A stretch of DNA of 64,000 nt from Oscillibacter sp. (GCA_003539495.1 DPPB01000031.1:145385-209384), one strand, 5' to 3'. Positions 43,327 to 52,218 are shown, counted from the first letter of the stretch. The notes: a model not told the origin generated them from the letters alone. A program made the numbers and translations.

Positions 43327-44226
43327 CTATATCAGCGCTGCCTCCCGCAGGGCCTGTATGTACTCCAAGGTCATGGGGGAGGGAGTCACATCCCGGCGCA
43401 GGATATATCCAATGGTGTGGAACTGCTTCGGCTCCAAAGGCAGGCTCACAAACTCCTCCCGGTACATGGCGGATACTCCCACATCCGGGCTGAAGCCATT
43501 GAGGGCCCGCAGAAGCTGATACTCCGTGGCCCGTTCCCGCACACAGATGGTTTTGTGGGACTGCGCAGCCACGGCAGACAGGCCCTCAAAAAAGAACTGT
43601 CCGTTGTGCTCCCCCTGCTCAAAGGTGATGCAGGGATAGGGACTCACGTCCTCCACCGTCACGAACCTGCGACCGGCCAGGGGGTGCTCCGCAGAGACGA
43701 ACAGCTCCGCCTGTACCCGCTTCAGCTCTGTGAATTCCAAGCCCAGCTTGCCGAACATCCGCCGCAGGAATCGCTCGTTATCCTCATTCAGCGCCAGAAT
43801 GCCCACCTCGCTGCGCAGCTGGCTTACATCCTCCAGCACCTCATAGGTAGTGGTCTCCCGAAAATGGAAGCTGTACCGGGGCCCCCGAAAATTCTGCACC
43901 AACCGGGAAAATGCCAGCACCGTAAAGTTAAAGTGCTGGCTGGACACAGCAAAGCGCTTCTCCCCCTGCTCCCGACCGCTGAACCGCTCCTGCAGCAGCT
44001 GGGCCTGGGAGAGGATCTGCCGGGCGTAGCCCAAGAATTCCTCCCCCTCCCGTGACACGATAACACCCCGGTTGGTCCGGGAGAATATGGTCACACCCAT
44101 CTCCGATTCCAGCTCCCGTATGGCAGTGGTAAGGCTGGGTTGGGAGATAAACAGCTTTTCGGCGGCGGCGCTGATGGTGCCGCACTCGGCCACCGTCACG
44201 GCGTATTTCAGTTGCTGCAGGGTCAT
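43327..44226 (-). CDS. LysR-family transcriptional regulator (299 aa)
   Basis: The start at 44226 has AAGGAG upstream and gives the canonical LysR N-terminus (TLQQLKYAVTVAECGTISAAAEKLFISQPSLTTAIRELE). The C-terminal two-thirds is the periplasmic-binding-protein-like effector domain. The ligand is unknown. It is divergent from a ferritin-like gene, its likely target by the usual LysR arrangement. Confidence 0.93.
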   Translation of the reverse strand: MTLQQLKYAVTVAECGTISAAAEKLFISQPSLTTAIRELESEMGVTIFSRTNRGVIVSREGEEFLGYARQILSQAQLLQERFSGREQGEKRFAVSSQHFNFTVLAFSRLVQNFRGPRYSFHFRETTTYEVLEDVSQLRSEVGILALNEDNERFLRRMFGKLGLEFTELKRVQAELFVSAEHPLAGRRFVTVEDVSPYPCITFEQGEHNGQFFFEGLSAVAAQSHKTICVRERATEYQLLRALNGFSPDVGVSAMYREEFVSLPLEPKQFHTIGYILRRDVTPSPMTLEYIQALREAALI

Positions 44227-44326
44227 AAAAACACACTCCTTTTCCTTAGTGTATCGGATTATTTCTAAAAAGTAAAGCGTCCGTCCCCTGGTGCATACAA
44301 TGGATGGCAGAGAAAGGGGTGCTGGC

Positions 44327-44863
44327 ATGGAAAATCATCAGACTATGGAGCAAAAGAGGGCTGTCTGGCAGCGGGTGAATCCTGCCCTGCAGCCGTATCC
44401 GGCGGATGCGGCCCAGGACGCGGTGAATGTGTGCTGTATGGGGGTAAACGCCCAGCAGGATGCAGACGTGATCCGGGGCTTTATTGAGGAGGAGCTGTCG
44501 GACCGGCGGGGCTACCTGACCTACGCCGCCATGGCACCGTCCCCCATGGCCCGGCAGCTTATGCGCCGCCTGGCAGCGGAGGAGGGAGGCCATGCCCGGC
44601 GGCTCCTGGGTGTATACTATCTTATCACCGGCCAGGTCTATTGCCCGGCGGTGCCGCAGCCGGGGGAGGGATGCGTTTCCTCCTGGCGGGAAGTTTTACG
44701 TCTGCGATACCATGAGGAGAGCTGCGGGGGCCTGAATTACCGGCGGGCCTCGGAGGAGACCACCGACGAGTGCCTGGCGGAGATCTTTCAGGAGCTGTCC
44801 CGGGATGAATACCGCCACGCCCGACAGATCCTGACACTTTTGGAAAAACAAATGTCGATTTAA
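44327..44863 (+). CDS. Ferritin-like/rubrerythrin-type protein (178 aa)
   Basis: The start at 44327 has AAAGGGG 8 bases upstream; the frame extends 12 codons farther without support. Two helices carry ExxH pairs (E86-H89 in AAEEGGHA and E161-H164 in RDEYRHA) plus Glu-rich segments (FIEEELSDRR, RYHEESC), the arrangement of a ferritin-like di-iron four-helix bundle. It lacks the rubredoxin Cys domain of true rubrerythrins. Likely role in oxygen or peroxide defence or iron handling; this is inference. Confidence 0.78.
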   Translation: MENHQTMEQKRAVWQRVNPALQPYPADAAQDAVNVCCMGVNAQQDADVIRGFIEEELSDRRGYLTYAAMAPSPMARQLMRRLAAEEGGHARRLLGVYYLITGQVYCPAVPQPGEGCVSSWREVLRLRYHEESCGGLNYRRASEETTDECLAEIFQELSRDEYRHARQILTLLEKQMSI

Positions 44864-44934
44864 AAGATAGGTCTTGCAATACACACAATTTGCTGCTACA
44901 ATAGGGCAAAATCAATATAAGGAGGACGCCCTTT

Positions 44935-45519
44935 ATGAAAGAGTGTATCAGCAGGGATGCGGCTCTCGCCGCACTGAAAAAATATAACAAGGAGCCGTTT
45001 CACATCCAGCACAGCCTGACCGTAGAGGGCGTCATGCGCTGGTATGCCAACCAGCTGGGCTACGGGGAGGATGCAGACTTCTGGGCCACCGTGGGTCTGC
45101 TCCACGACATCGACTTTGAGCAGTGGCCGGAGCAGCACTGTGTCAAGGCCCCGGAGCTTTTGAAGGAGGCCGGCTGCAGCGAGGAATTCATCCACGCTGT
45201 GTGCAGCCATGGCTACGGCATCTGCTGCGATGTGGAGCCCACCCACGAAATGGAAAAGGTGCTCTTTGCCGCCGACGAGCTCACGGGGCTCATCGGGGCA
45301 GCCGCCCTCATGCGTCCCAGCAAGAGTGTGCAGGACATGGAGCTCAAGAGCATTAAGAAAAAGTTCAAGGACAAGAAGTTCGCTGCCGGCTGCTCCCGGG
45401 ATGTGATTATCACCGGCGCCGAGCGCCTGGGTTGGGAGCTGGATGCGCTGATGGAAAAGACCTTGGAGGCCATGCGCTCCTGTGAGGAGAGCGTCACTGC
45501 GGAAATGGCCGCGCTGTAA
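44935..45519 (+). CDS. HD-domain hydrolase (194 aa)
   Basis: Metal-dependent phosphohydrolase fold: H26 (HIQHSLTVEGVMR) and H57-D58 (GLLHDIDFE), followed by the later His and Asp (SHGYG, AADELTGLI). Length and layout resemble small uncharacterised HD hydrolases of Clostridia that act on nucleotides. AAGGAGG lies 9 bases before the ATG. A terminator follows at 45553-45581. Confidence 0.88.
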   Translation: MKECISRDAALAALKKYNKEPFHIQHSLTVEGVMRWYANQLGYGEDADFWATVGLLHDIDFEQWPEQHCVKAPELLKEAGCSEEFIHAVCSHGYGICCDVEPTHEMEKVLFAADELTGLIGAAALMRPSKSVQDMELKSIKKKFKDKKFAAGCSRDVIITGAERLGWELDALMEKTLEAMRSCEESVTAEMAAL

Positions 45520-45552
45520 TCTTGCCCATAGAGCAGAATAAAATCAGATGTC

Positions 45553-45582
45553 AAACAGGCGCCCCAAAAGGGCGCCTGTTTA
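45553..45582 (+). terminator. Terminator after the HD hydrolase gene
   Basis: A 12-bp stem (45553-45564 with 45570-45581). Confidence 0.85.
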
Positions 45583-45589
45583 AAGATGA

Positions 45590-45618
45590 TCAGAGTTTGC
45601 CGCCTGCAGGAGGCAAAG
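45590..45618 (+). repeat. Fragment D of the structured intergenic repeat
   Basis: CAGAGTTTGCCGCCTGCAGG followed by the complementary half reproduces only the H1 hairpin of copies A and B. Confidence 0.45.
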
Positions 45619-45698
45619 CCTTGGCGCAGGCAGGATTCATCTCCGCCGAGCAGCTTTACCCCCCCTGGGGCGGAGCGGCCAAGGGGAGCGGAATCCAA

Positions 45699-45735
45699 AA
45701 ATAAAAGGCCGCCAAAGGCGGCCTTTTATTTTTGT
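45699..45735. terminator. Bidirectional terminator hairpin
   Basis: A 16-bp perfect palindrome (45699-45714 with 45718-45733) with A- and T-runs in the arms. It stands between two orphan segments. Confidence 0.8.
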
Positions 45736-45794
45736 GGCTGTCCACAGGTTTTGTTGTCCGTGCGCACTCCTGTATATCGCAAGGAAAGGAATGT

Positions 45795-45829
45795 ATGCAA
45801 GGGAAACCTTAGTCGGGTTTCCCTTGCAT
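45795..45829. repeat. Palindromic repeat hairpin (GGGAAACC type), copy 1
   Basis: ATGCAAGGGAAACC (45795-45808) pairs with GGGTTTCCCTTGCAT (45815-45829). A similar hairpin is at 55864-55893. Confidence 0.55.
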
Positions 45830-45880
45830 GTTAAATTACCCGCCCGCAGGCGACCACTTTTGCGGAGCAAAAGTGCTGCT

Positions 45881-45920
45881 CCAAAAAGAAAGACACCCGT
45901 AGGGGTGTCTTTCTTTTTGG
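45881..45920 (-). terminator. Terminator of tRNA-Gly
   Basis: An 18-bp perfect stem (45881-45898 with 45903-45920) directly adjoining, and sharing three bases with, the tRNA CCA end. Confidence 0.85.
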
Positions 45921-45991
45921 AGCAGGGTACGGGAATCGAACCCGCCTCCTCGGCTTGGGAAGCCGATGTACTACCGATGTACTAACCCTGC
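45918..45991 (-). tRNA. tRNA-Gly (anticodon CCC), CCA encoded
   Basis: On the minus strand GCAGGGT pairs with ACCCTGC, followed by T and CCA. The anticodon arm TCGGC-TTCCCAA-GCCGA gives CCC. The T-arm is GCGGG-TTCGATT-CCCGT. 74 bases. The D-arm contains a short duplication (AGTACATCGG twice). Confidence 0.95.
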
Positions 45992-46003
45992 ATCGCGATA
46001 GCT

Positions 46004-46032
46004 ATTATAGCAGAGAATTTCGTCCAATGCAA
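46004..46032 (-). promoter_or_regulatory. Promoter of tRNA-Gly
   Basis: On the minus strand: TTGCAT (46027-46032), 17 bases, TATAAT (46004-46009). Confidence 0.8.
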
Positions 46033-46107
46033 CCGAAAATTGCCGTCCGGCATGATTTTTCTTTCGGGCGCATAGGATAGCCCAGCAATTTATGGGGAGG
46101 GCGAGTC

Positions 46108-47238
46108 ATGAAAAAGAGGTTTTTTGCGCTGCTGATGGTGCTTTCGGCGCTACTGTGCCTGTCGCTGCCGGCCCATGCCGTGGAGCTGCCCGTGAAGGCC
46201 AGGGCCGCACTGCTCATGGAAAAGGAGACCGGCCAGGTGCTTTTTGCCCAAAATGAGCATGAGAAGCTGGAGCCTGCCAGCGTCACCAAGATCATGACGC
46301 TCCTGCTGGTCATGGAGGCCATGGACCGAGGGGAGCTAAACTATGCGGATATGGTCACCGTCAGCGCCAATGCCGCCTCTATGGGCGGCAGCCAGGTGTA
46401 CCTGTCCGAGGGAGAGCAAATCAGCGTGGAGGAGCTTTTGAAGGCCGTATGCGTCTCCAGCGGCAACGACGCCGCCGTGGCCCTGGCGGAGCAGGTGGCC
46501 GGGGTCACAGAGCTGTTTGTCCAGCAGATGAACAACCGTGCCATGGAGCTGGGTATGGGGGACACCCACTTTGTAAATCCCACGGGCCTGCCGGCGGAGG
46601 GCCATGTAACCAGCGCCTGGGACATTGCCCTCATGAGCCGCGAGCTGATCCTGCATCACCCGGACATCCGCCGCTTCACCACCATCTGGATGGATACCAT
46701 CCGGGGCGGCGAGTTCGGCCTTTCCAATACCAATAAGCTCATCCGCTTCTATGACGGGGCCACGGGGCTGAAGACCGGCTCCACCGATGCTGCGGGCTAC
46801 TGCATCTCCGCCACGGCGGAGCGGGAGGGCATGGAGCTCATCGCCGTGGTGCTGGGGAGCGAGACCAGCCAGCAGCGCTTTGAGGACGCCAAGACTATGC
46901 TGAACTACGGCTTCTCCACCTACGTCCTGGCGGATGTCACCCCGGAGGAAACGCCGGTGGCTCCCGTAAGGCTGGGCCGCACCCCCTCCGTGGCGGCATC
47001 GCTCGCCCAAAGCAAGCTCCTGGTGGGCAAGGGCCAGGCGGGCGGCCTTACCCGGACGGTGAAGCTGCAGGAGGATCTGTCGGCTCCTGTGGAAAAGTGG
47101 CAGGCCGTAGGCATTCTCACGGTGCAGAGTGGGGATACCACCCTGGCAGAGCTTCCTCTGACGGCAGCAGCGGCCGTGGAACGCATGACCTGGGGGGACC
47201 TGTTTACCCGCCTGCTCCGCGCCGCGGTTTTCGGATAA
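46108..47238 (+). CDS. Serine-type D-alanyl-D-alanine carboxypeptidase (DacF/PBP5 type, 376 aa)
   Basis: Trims the terminal D-Ala of peptidoglycan stem peptides outside the membrane. Signal peptide 1-24 (ending AHA). Active-site triad of the family: SVTK (SxxK), SGN (SxN) and KTG in ATGLKTGSTD. A C-terminal beta domain and an amphipathic tail (LFTRLLRAAVFG) probably hold it on the membrane. GGGAGGGCG precedes the ATG. The DacF type is associated with sporulation, which fits spoIIID in the window. Confidence 0.94.
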   Translation: MKKRFFALLMVLSALLCLSLPAHAVELPVKARAALLMEKETGQVLFAQNEHEKLEPASVTKIMTLLLVMEAMDRGELNYADMVTVSANAASMGGSQVYLSEGEQISVEELLKAVCVSSGNDAAVALAEQVAGVTELFVQQMNNRAMELGMGDTHFVNPTGLPAEGHVTSAWDIALMSRELILHHPDIRRFTTIWMDTIRGGEFGLSNTNKLIRFYDGATGLKTGSTDAAGYCISATAEREGMELIAVVLGSETSQQRFEDAKTMLNYGFSTYVLADVTPEETPVAPVRLGRTPSVAASLAQSKLLVGKGQAGGLTRTVKLQEDLSAPVEKWQAVGILTVQSGDTTLAELPLTAAAAVERMTWGDLFTRLLRAAVFG

Positions 47239-47317
47239 GAAATCAGGCGGTTTTCTCTTGTATTTTCCACCGGTTGGATGTAACATAGGGGAAAGAACAA
47301 AAGAGGAGGCATTTTCT

Positions 47318-48661
47318 ATGATCTCTGTAGATCTTCACAATATGCGGCAGTTCATCCCCCTGCCCTATGAGGCGGCGCTGACGCCCCGTCTGCGCCTGGC
47401 CCATGACCACCTGCGCGCCGGAACCGGCGCCGGGGGTGAGTTCACCGGCTGGGTGCGCCTGCCCGAAGGGTATGACCGGGAGGAGTTTGAACGCATCCAG
47501 GCGGCAGCGCGGAGGATACAGGCCGATTCTCAGGCTCTGGTGGTCATCGGCATCGGCGGCTCTTACTTAGGGGCCCGGGGTGTTATCGAGTGCCTGTGCT
47601 CCCCCAACTATAACCTGAAAAAGAAGAATACGCCCAATATCTACTTTGTGGGCAACGGCCTGGATAACGACCAGCTGGCAGAGGTGGAGGAGCTGCTGGA
47701 GGGGGTAGACTTCTCCGTGAATGTCATCTCCAAGTCCGGCACCACCACAGAGCCGGCGGTGGCCTTCCGCTTTTTCCGCCAGCTTCTGGAGAAAAAGTAC
47801 GGCCACGAGGCCGCCGCCAAGCGCATCTATGCCACCACCGACCGGCAAAAGGGCGCCCTGAAATCCCTTGCCGCGGCCGAGGGCTATGAGAGCTTTGTGG
47901 TTCCGGATGACATCGGCGGACGCTACAGCGTCCTCACGGCGGTGGGTTTGCTGCCCATTGCCGTGGCAGGTATTGATGTGGGACAGCTCATGGCCGGTGC
48001 GGCGTCCATGATGGATGTCTGCGCCCAGGCAGGCATGGAGCAAAATCCCGCCTGGCAGTATGCCGCAGCCCGGTATGAGCTGCAGCACCGGGGCATGGAG
48101 ATCGAGGTCCTGGCCTGCTTTGACCCCTTCTTCCGCTTTATGGCGGAGTGGTGGAAGCAGCTGTACGGCGAGTCCGAGGGCAAGGAGGGCAAGGGCCTGT
48201 TCCCGGCCAGCGTAGAGTATACTGCGGACCTGCACTCCATGGGACAGTATCTCCAGGAGGGCCGCCGGAATCTGTTTGAGACCGTGGTACGCTTTACCCC
48301 CCATTCCGGCGAGCTGACAGTGCCCTATGACGCAGAAAACGGCGATGGGCTGAACTTCCTGGCGGGCAAGGCCATGAGCGACCTGAAGCAGCAGGCCATG
48401 GATGGCACGCTCCTGGCCCATGTGGAGGGGGGCGTCCCCAATATCCGCGTGTGCTGCGGCGAGCGCAATGCCTTCACCCTGGGCGAGCTGATCTATTTCT
48501 TCTGCTATGCCTGCGGTCTGTCCGGCTATCTGCTGGATGTTAACCCCTTTGACCAGCCCGGCGTGGAGGCATATAAGAAGAACATGTTCGCCCTCCTGGG
48601 TAAACCCGGCTATGAGGACCTGGGCGCGGCCCTGCGGGAAAAGCTGGAAAAGCAATCGTGA
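47318..48661 (+). CDS. pgi: Glucose-6-phosphate isomerase
   Basis: Interconverts glucose 6-phosphate and fructose 6-phosphate in glycolysis. The start at 47318 has AGGAGG 9 bases upstream. Motifs: VVIGIGGSYLGARGVIE, VISKSGTTTEPAVAFRFFR, DDIGGRYSVLTAVGLLP and NPFDQPGVEAYK. 447 residues, as in other Firmicutes. Confidence 0.97.
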   Translation: MISVDLHNMRQFIPLPYEAALTPRLRLAHDHLRAGTGAGGEFTGWVRLPEGYDREEFERIQAAARRIQADSQALVVIGIGGSYLGARGVIECLCSPNYNLKKKNTPNIYFVGNGLDNDQLAEVEELLEGVDFSVNVISKSGTTTEPAVAFRFFRQLLEKKYGHEAAAKRIYATTDRQKGALKSLAAAEGYESFVVPDDIGGRYSVLTAVGLLPIAVAGIDVGQLMAGAASMMDVCAQAGMEQNPAWQYAAARYELQHRGMEIEVLACFDPFFRFMAEWWKQLYGESEGKEGKGLFPASVEYTADLHSMGQYLQEGRRNLFETVVRFTPHSGELTVPYDAENGDGLNFLAGKAMSDLKQQAMDGTLLAHVEGGVPNIRVCCGERNAFTLGELIYFFCYACGLSGYLLDVNPFDQPGVEAYKKNMFALLGKPGYEDLGAALREKLEKQS

Positions 48662-48687
48662 AGAAATGATGAATTTTGCTTTCTCCA

Positions 48688-48716
48688 TTGCCATTTGAAA
48701 AGAAGTATGGTATATT
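48688..48716 (+). promoter_or_regulatory. Promoter of the small P-loop protein gene
   Basis: TTGCCA (48688-48693), 17 bases, TATATT (48711-48716). Confidence 0.65.
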
Positions 48717-48757
48717 AAATGCAAGTTAACCACAAAAAGACAAAGGAGTGATTTCTT

Positions 48758-49168
48758 ATGGTTAGACTGATTATGGGCGCAAACGGTGCCGGCAAGACAA
48801 AGCAGCTCATCGACCTGATTCACAGTGCCGTGGAGTCCGAGAACGGCAGCGTGGTCTGCATCGAGCCCGGTGCGGACATGACCTTTGACATTAAATCCAG
48901 CGTTCGCCTGGTCAATGCCAAGGAGTATAGCTTGAATTCATTTGAATGCCTGCGCGGCTTCATCAGCGGTCTCTACGCCGGCAATTATGATATTTCTCAC
49001 GTATTTGTGGACAACCTAGCCAAAATTGCCGCCAGCAGCGATCTGGCGGAGGCGGAAAAATTCCTCCACTGGCTGGACCGCTTCAGCGAGGAGAATTGCG
49101 TCAAGTTCACTGTTACCCTGAGCCTGGACGAGTCCATGGCCACCGAGGGCATGCGCAGCTACCTGTAA
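48758..49168 (+). CDS. Small P-loop ATP-binding protein (136 aa), function unknown
   Basis: Walker A GANGAGKT at 7-14, immediately after the first strand. A Walker-B-like strand ending in Asp (VFVDNLA) lies near residue 85. The rest is a compact alpha/beta core of about 130 residues, too short for an ABC or AAA domain and nearer a minimal thymidine-kinase-like fold. AAAGGAG lies 9 bases before the ATG. It stands alone between pgi and the P-type ATPase, with its own promoter and a terminator at 49182-49214. I do not recognise the family. Confidence 0.8.
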   Translation: MVRLIMGANGAGKTKQLIDLIHSAVESENGSVVCIEPGADMTFDIKSSVRLVNAKEYSLNSFECLRGFISGLYAGNYDISHVFVDNLAKIAASSDLAEAEKFLHWLDRFSEENCVKFTVTLSLDESMATEGMRSYL

Positions 49169-49181
49169 AATATGCAGAAAA

Positions 49182-49214
49182 CAAGGGCATTGCGGCTTTG
49201 CTGTGATGCCCTTG
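49182..49214 (+). terminator. Hairpin after the P-loop gene
   Basis: A 9-bp outer stem (49182-49190 with 49206-49214) with a further paired interior. Confidence 0.65.
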
Positions 49215-49228
49215 CTTCAGCTTGCTAA

Positions 49229-49316
49229 AAAGACTTGCAGCGCTTGCCGCCCGCAAGCAGCACCGAGGAAACGGCGCAGCCATTAGGGCCGCACCGTTTT
49301 CGAGAGCCGACTAAGC
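49229..49316 (+). repeat. Possible shortened copy E of the structured intergenic repeat
   Basis: Begins with a degenerate H1 (CGCTTGCCGCCCGCAAGC) and ends with an H4-like hairpin (GGAAACGG ... CCGTTTTCG) after about 85 bases. It lacks H2 and H3, as in copy C. Weak but consistent in layout. Confidence 0.4.
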
Positions 49317-49329
49317 CAAGATGCAAGAA

Positions 49330-49370
49330 GCCACCCCGGGCCCTTCCTTATGGAGGGCGCCCGGGGTGGC
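49330..49370. terminator. Terminator of the P-type ATPase gene
   Basis: A 12-bp GC-rich stem (49330-49341 with 49359-49370), 22 bp beyond the ATPase stop codon. No strong T-run. Confidence 0.75.
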
Positions 49371-49392
49371 TCTTTGTTTCGGGAATACAGAT

Positions 49393-52035
49393 TTACCGCT
49401 TCTTTCTCTTAGCGGCCCGGCGCTGGAAGAATTTCACCAGTTCCACCACAGGGATCACCAGCACGGCCAAGGCCAGGGCGATACCGTATTCGGCCCAACC
49501 CACGGGGGTGAAGCCGAAGGCATCGGCAATGGGCCCTACCTCCAAAACCAGCGTGGTTATGAGGAGGCTGCCCAGCATAGCCACCCACAGGACCTTGTTA
49601 TGGCTGCGGCTGGAGAAAATGCTGCGCCGCTGAAAGCGCATATTGAAGCTGTGGAAAATCTCGCACATGCTCATGGTCAAAAAGGCCATGGTCATGCCGT
49701 GGGGTGAAACACCGGAAGGCATCTCGAAGTATCCCACCTCCACACAGTGGCCGATGATATAGGAGGCCAAAGTGATGACGGTGATAAGCACGCCCTGATA
49801 CACCACATCAAAGCCCAGGCCACCGGAGAAGATGCCGTCGTGGCTATCCCGGGGCGGACGGTCCATAACATCCGGCTCCGCCTTCTCCAGGCCCAGGGCC
49901 AGGGCCGGGAAGCAATCGGTAATAAGGTTGATGAACAGCAGATGCACCGGCCCCAAGAGGGTGAAGCCCAGGAGGGTGGCGGTGAACACACCCAGCACCT
50001 CGCTCATATTGGAGGCCAGGAGGAACTGGATGGTCTTGCGGATATTATCATAGATGCGGCGGCCCTCACCCACGGCGCCCACGATGGTGGCGAAGTTATC
50101 ATCGGAGAGGACCATATCCGCCACGTTCTTGGTGACGTCGGTGCCGGTGATGCCCATACCCACGCCGATGTCGGCGGTCTTGATGCTGGGGGCATCGTTG
50201 ACACCGTCGCCGGTCATGGCGGTGATGGCGCCGCGCTTTTTCCAGGCAGTGACGATGCGCACCTTGTGCTCCGGCTGAACCCGGGCATAGACGCTGTAGC
50301 GGGGCACGATTTCCGCCAGCTCCTCATCCGTAAAGGCGTTGAGCTCGCTGCCGGTGATGGCTTGGTCAGCGCTGTCGAGAATATCCAGCTCCTTGGCGAT
50401 TGCCACGGCGGTGTCCTTATGGTCACCGGTGATCATCACCGGGCGGATGCCCGCCTTGCGGCACTGGTGGATGGCGTCCTTCACCTCCGGACGCACGGGG
50501 TCGATCATGCCCGCAAGGCCGATGAAGCACAGATCCTGTTCCAGAGTCTCGGGACTGATGTCTTCAGGCAAGGTGTCGCCCCAGCTGCGCTGGGCGGCAG
50601 CCAAAACACGCAGGGCCCGGTCGGCCATGGCCTTATTCTCCAGCAGAATGGCCCGGCGCTTTTCCTCGGTCATGGGATGCTTTTCGCCGCTGTCTATATA
50701 GCTGGTGCAAAGGCGCAGCACCTCGTCCGGCGCACCCTTGGTATACTGGATAAAGCCGCCGTCGATTTGGTGCACGGTGGACATCATCTTTCGGGAGGAA
50801 TCGAAGGGCGCCTCGGCCACCCGGGGCTGCTGCTCCTCCAGCAGGGGCTTTTTCAGCCCCGCCTTGGCGGCGAAATTCACCAGGGCCGCCTCCGTGGGCT
50901 CGCCCTGAGCGCCCTCCTCTGCCCAGGCAGCATCGCTGCAAAGGGCCATGGCTGTGGCCAAAAGCCGCTGGGGGCCCGTGTGGTCCACCACGGTCATCTT
51001 GTTCTGGGTAAGGGTGCCGGTCTTATCGGAGCAAATAACCTGGGTGCAGCCCAAGGTCTCTACCGCCGTCAGGCGGCGGATCACCGCGCCGCGCTTGCTC
51101 ATGTTGGTAACGCCGATAGACAGCACCACCGTCACCACCGTGGCCAGGCCCTCGGGAATAGCGGCCACGGCCAGGGAAACGGCCACCATAAAGGTTTTCA
51201 GAATGGCCTCCAGGGAGTAATCACCCTCCACCAGCAGATCAAAAACGAAGATGAACACGCAGATGGCCAGCACCAGGTAGGACAGAGTCTTGCCCAGCTG
51301 GGTCAGCTTGCGCTGGAGGGGGGTCTCCTCCTGCTCCGTCCGGGCCAGTACGCCGGCGATCTTACCCATTTCGGTGTCCATGCCGGTGGCGGTAATGACG
51401 GCGCTGCCGCGGCCATAGACCACAGTGGAGCCCATGTAGCACATGTTTTTCCGGTCACCCAAAGGCACATCACCCTCAGCCGCAATAGGCTCGGCGGTCT
51501 TATTCACCGGGACGCTCTCGCCGGTGAGGGCGGCCTCCTCGATCTTCAGGGATGCGGACTCCAGCAATCGGCCATCGGCGGGCACGGCATCTCCAGCCTC
51601 CAGAATCACCACATCCCCGGGCACCAGGTCGGCACTGTGGAGCACGGTAATCTTGCCGTCCCGCAGCACTTTGCTGGTGGCGGCAGTCATGGTCTGGAGG
51701 GCCTCGATGGCGGCCTCAGCCTTGCTCTCCTGCACCACGCCCAATACGGCGTTGAGCAGCACCACCACCAGGATGATGAACACCTCCGTAAGGCTCTCGT
51801 GGGAGAGAATGCTGGTGACGGCGGACACGGCGGCGGCAGCCAGCAGAATCAGCAGCATAGGGTCCTTCAGCTGCTGCACGAAGCGCTGGAAATTGGTGAT
51901 TTTCTTGGCCTCCTGCAGGCGGTTGGGGCCGTGCTTCGACAGGCGGGCAGCTGCCTCCTCCCCGGTAAGGCCCCGGGATGAGCTGCCCTGAGTGGAAAGC
52001 ACTTCTTCAGTGGTTTGCAAATAATCCGGTTTCAT
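49393..52035 (-). CDS. Cation-transporting P-type ATPase (Ca2+/Mn2+ type, 880 aa)
   Basis: Membrane pump of the P2 (SERCA/PMCA-like) group. N-terminal cation ATPase domain, actuator motif LTGESVPV, phosphorylation motif ICSDKTGTLTQNK, nucleotide-binding KGAPDEV, hinge MTGDGVNDAPSIKTADIG, and about ten hydrophobic helices with the PEGL motif (AIPEGLATVV). Ca2+ export is the usual role. The yybP-ykoY element in its leader indicates control by Mn2+, so Mn2+ export or Golgi-type Ca2+/Mn2+ transport is likely. GGAGG precedes the ATG. Confidence 0.94.
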   Translation of the reverse strand: MKPDYLQTTEEVLSTQGSSSRGLTGEEAAARLSKHGPNRLQEAKKITNFQRFVQQLKDPMLLILLAAAAVSAVTSILSHESLTEVFIILVVVLLNAVLGVVQESKAEAAIEALQTMTAATSKVLRDGKITVLHSADLVPGDVVILEAGDAVPADGRLLESASLKIEEAALTGESVPVNKTAEPIAAEGDVPLGDRKNMCYMGSTVVYGRGSAVITATGMDTEMGKIAGVLARTEQEETPLQRKLTQLGKTLSYLVLAICVFIFVFDLLVEGDYSLEAILKTFMVAVSLAVAAIPEGLATVVTVVLSIGVTNMSKRGAVIRRLTAVETLGCTQVICSDKTGTLTQNKMTVVDHTGPQRLLATAMALCSDAAWAEEGAQGEPTEAALVNFAAKAGLKKPLLEEQQPRVAEAPFDSSRKMMSTVHQIDGGFIQYTKGAPDEVLRLCTSYIDSGEKHPMTEEKRRAILLENKAMADRALRVLAAAQRSWGDTLPEDISPETLEQDLCFIGLAGMIDPVRPEVKDAIHQCRKAGIRPVMITGDHKDTAVAIAKELDILDSADQAITGSELNAFTDEELAEIVPRYSVYARVQPEHKVRIVTAWKKRGAITAMTGDGVNDAPSIKTADIGVGMGITGTDVTKNVADMVLSDDNFATIVGAVGEGRRIYDNIRKTIQFLLASNMSEVLGVFTATLLGFTLLGPVHLLFINLITDCFPALALGLEKAEPDVMDRPPRDSHDGIFSGGLGFDVVYQGVLITVITLASYIIGHCVEVGYFEMPSGVSPHGMTMAFLTMSMCEIFHSFNMRFQRRSIFSSRSHNKVLWVAMLGSLLITTLVLEVGPIADAFGFTPVGWAEYGIALALAVLVIPVVELVKFFQRRAAKRKKR

Positions 52036-52059
52036 AATATCCTCCTTTTCTGCCCTATA

Positions 52060-52205
52060 GGCAAAACAAAAAAGACCCTACACAGGCGCGCGGCCTATGT
52101 ATGAGTCTCATTCTTTCAAGACAGCCCGGGCCCGAGGGGCCGTACTGACGGGTCTGCCTCATCCCGCAGGGCAGGATGGAATTACTCCCTCAACGTGGAA
52201 ATCCA
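52060..52205 (-). ncRNA. yybP-ykoY (Mn2+) riboswitch upstream of the P-type ATPase
   Basis: On the minus strand the leader shows the L1 motif GGGAGTAATTCC, then CGTCAGTACGGCCCC with its complementary GGGCCCGGGCTGTC, then GAGACTCAT. It ends in a terminator hairpin (AGAC...CATAGGC with GCCTGTGT...GTCT) and six T. Layout and genetic context (P-type cation pump) match manganese-sensing yybP-ykoY elements, in which Mn2+ binding turns expression on. The assignment is by motif, not by covariance model. Confidence 0.82.
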
Positions 52206-52218
52206 ATTTGTGCCTATT

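Noticed and set aside
49747..51981. A 744-residue plus frame opposite the P-type ATPase
   Set aside because: Antisense artefact rich in His, Gly and Gln; the ATPase motifs are unambiguous on the other strand.
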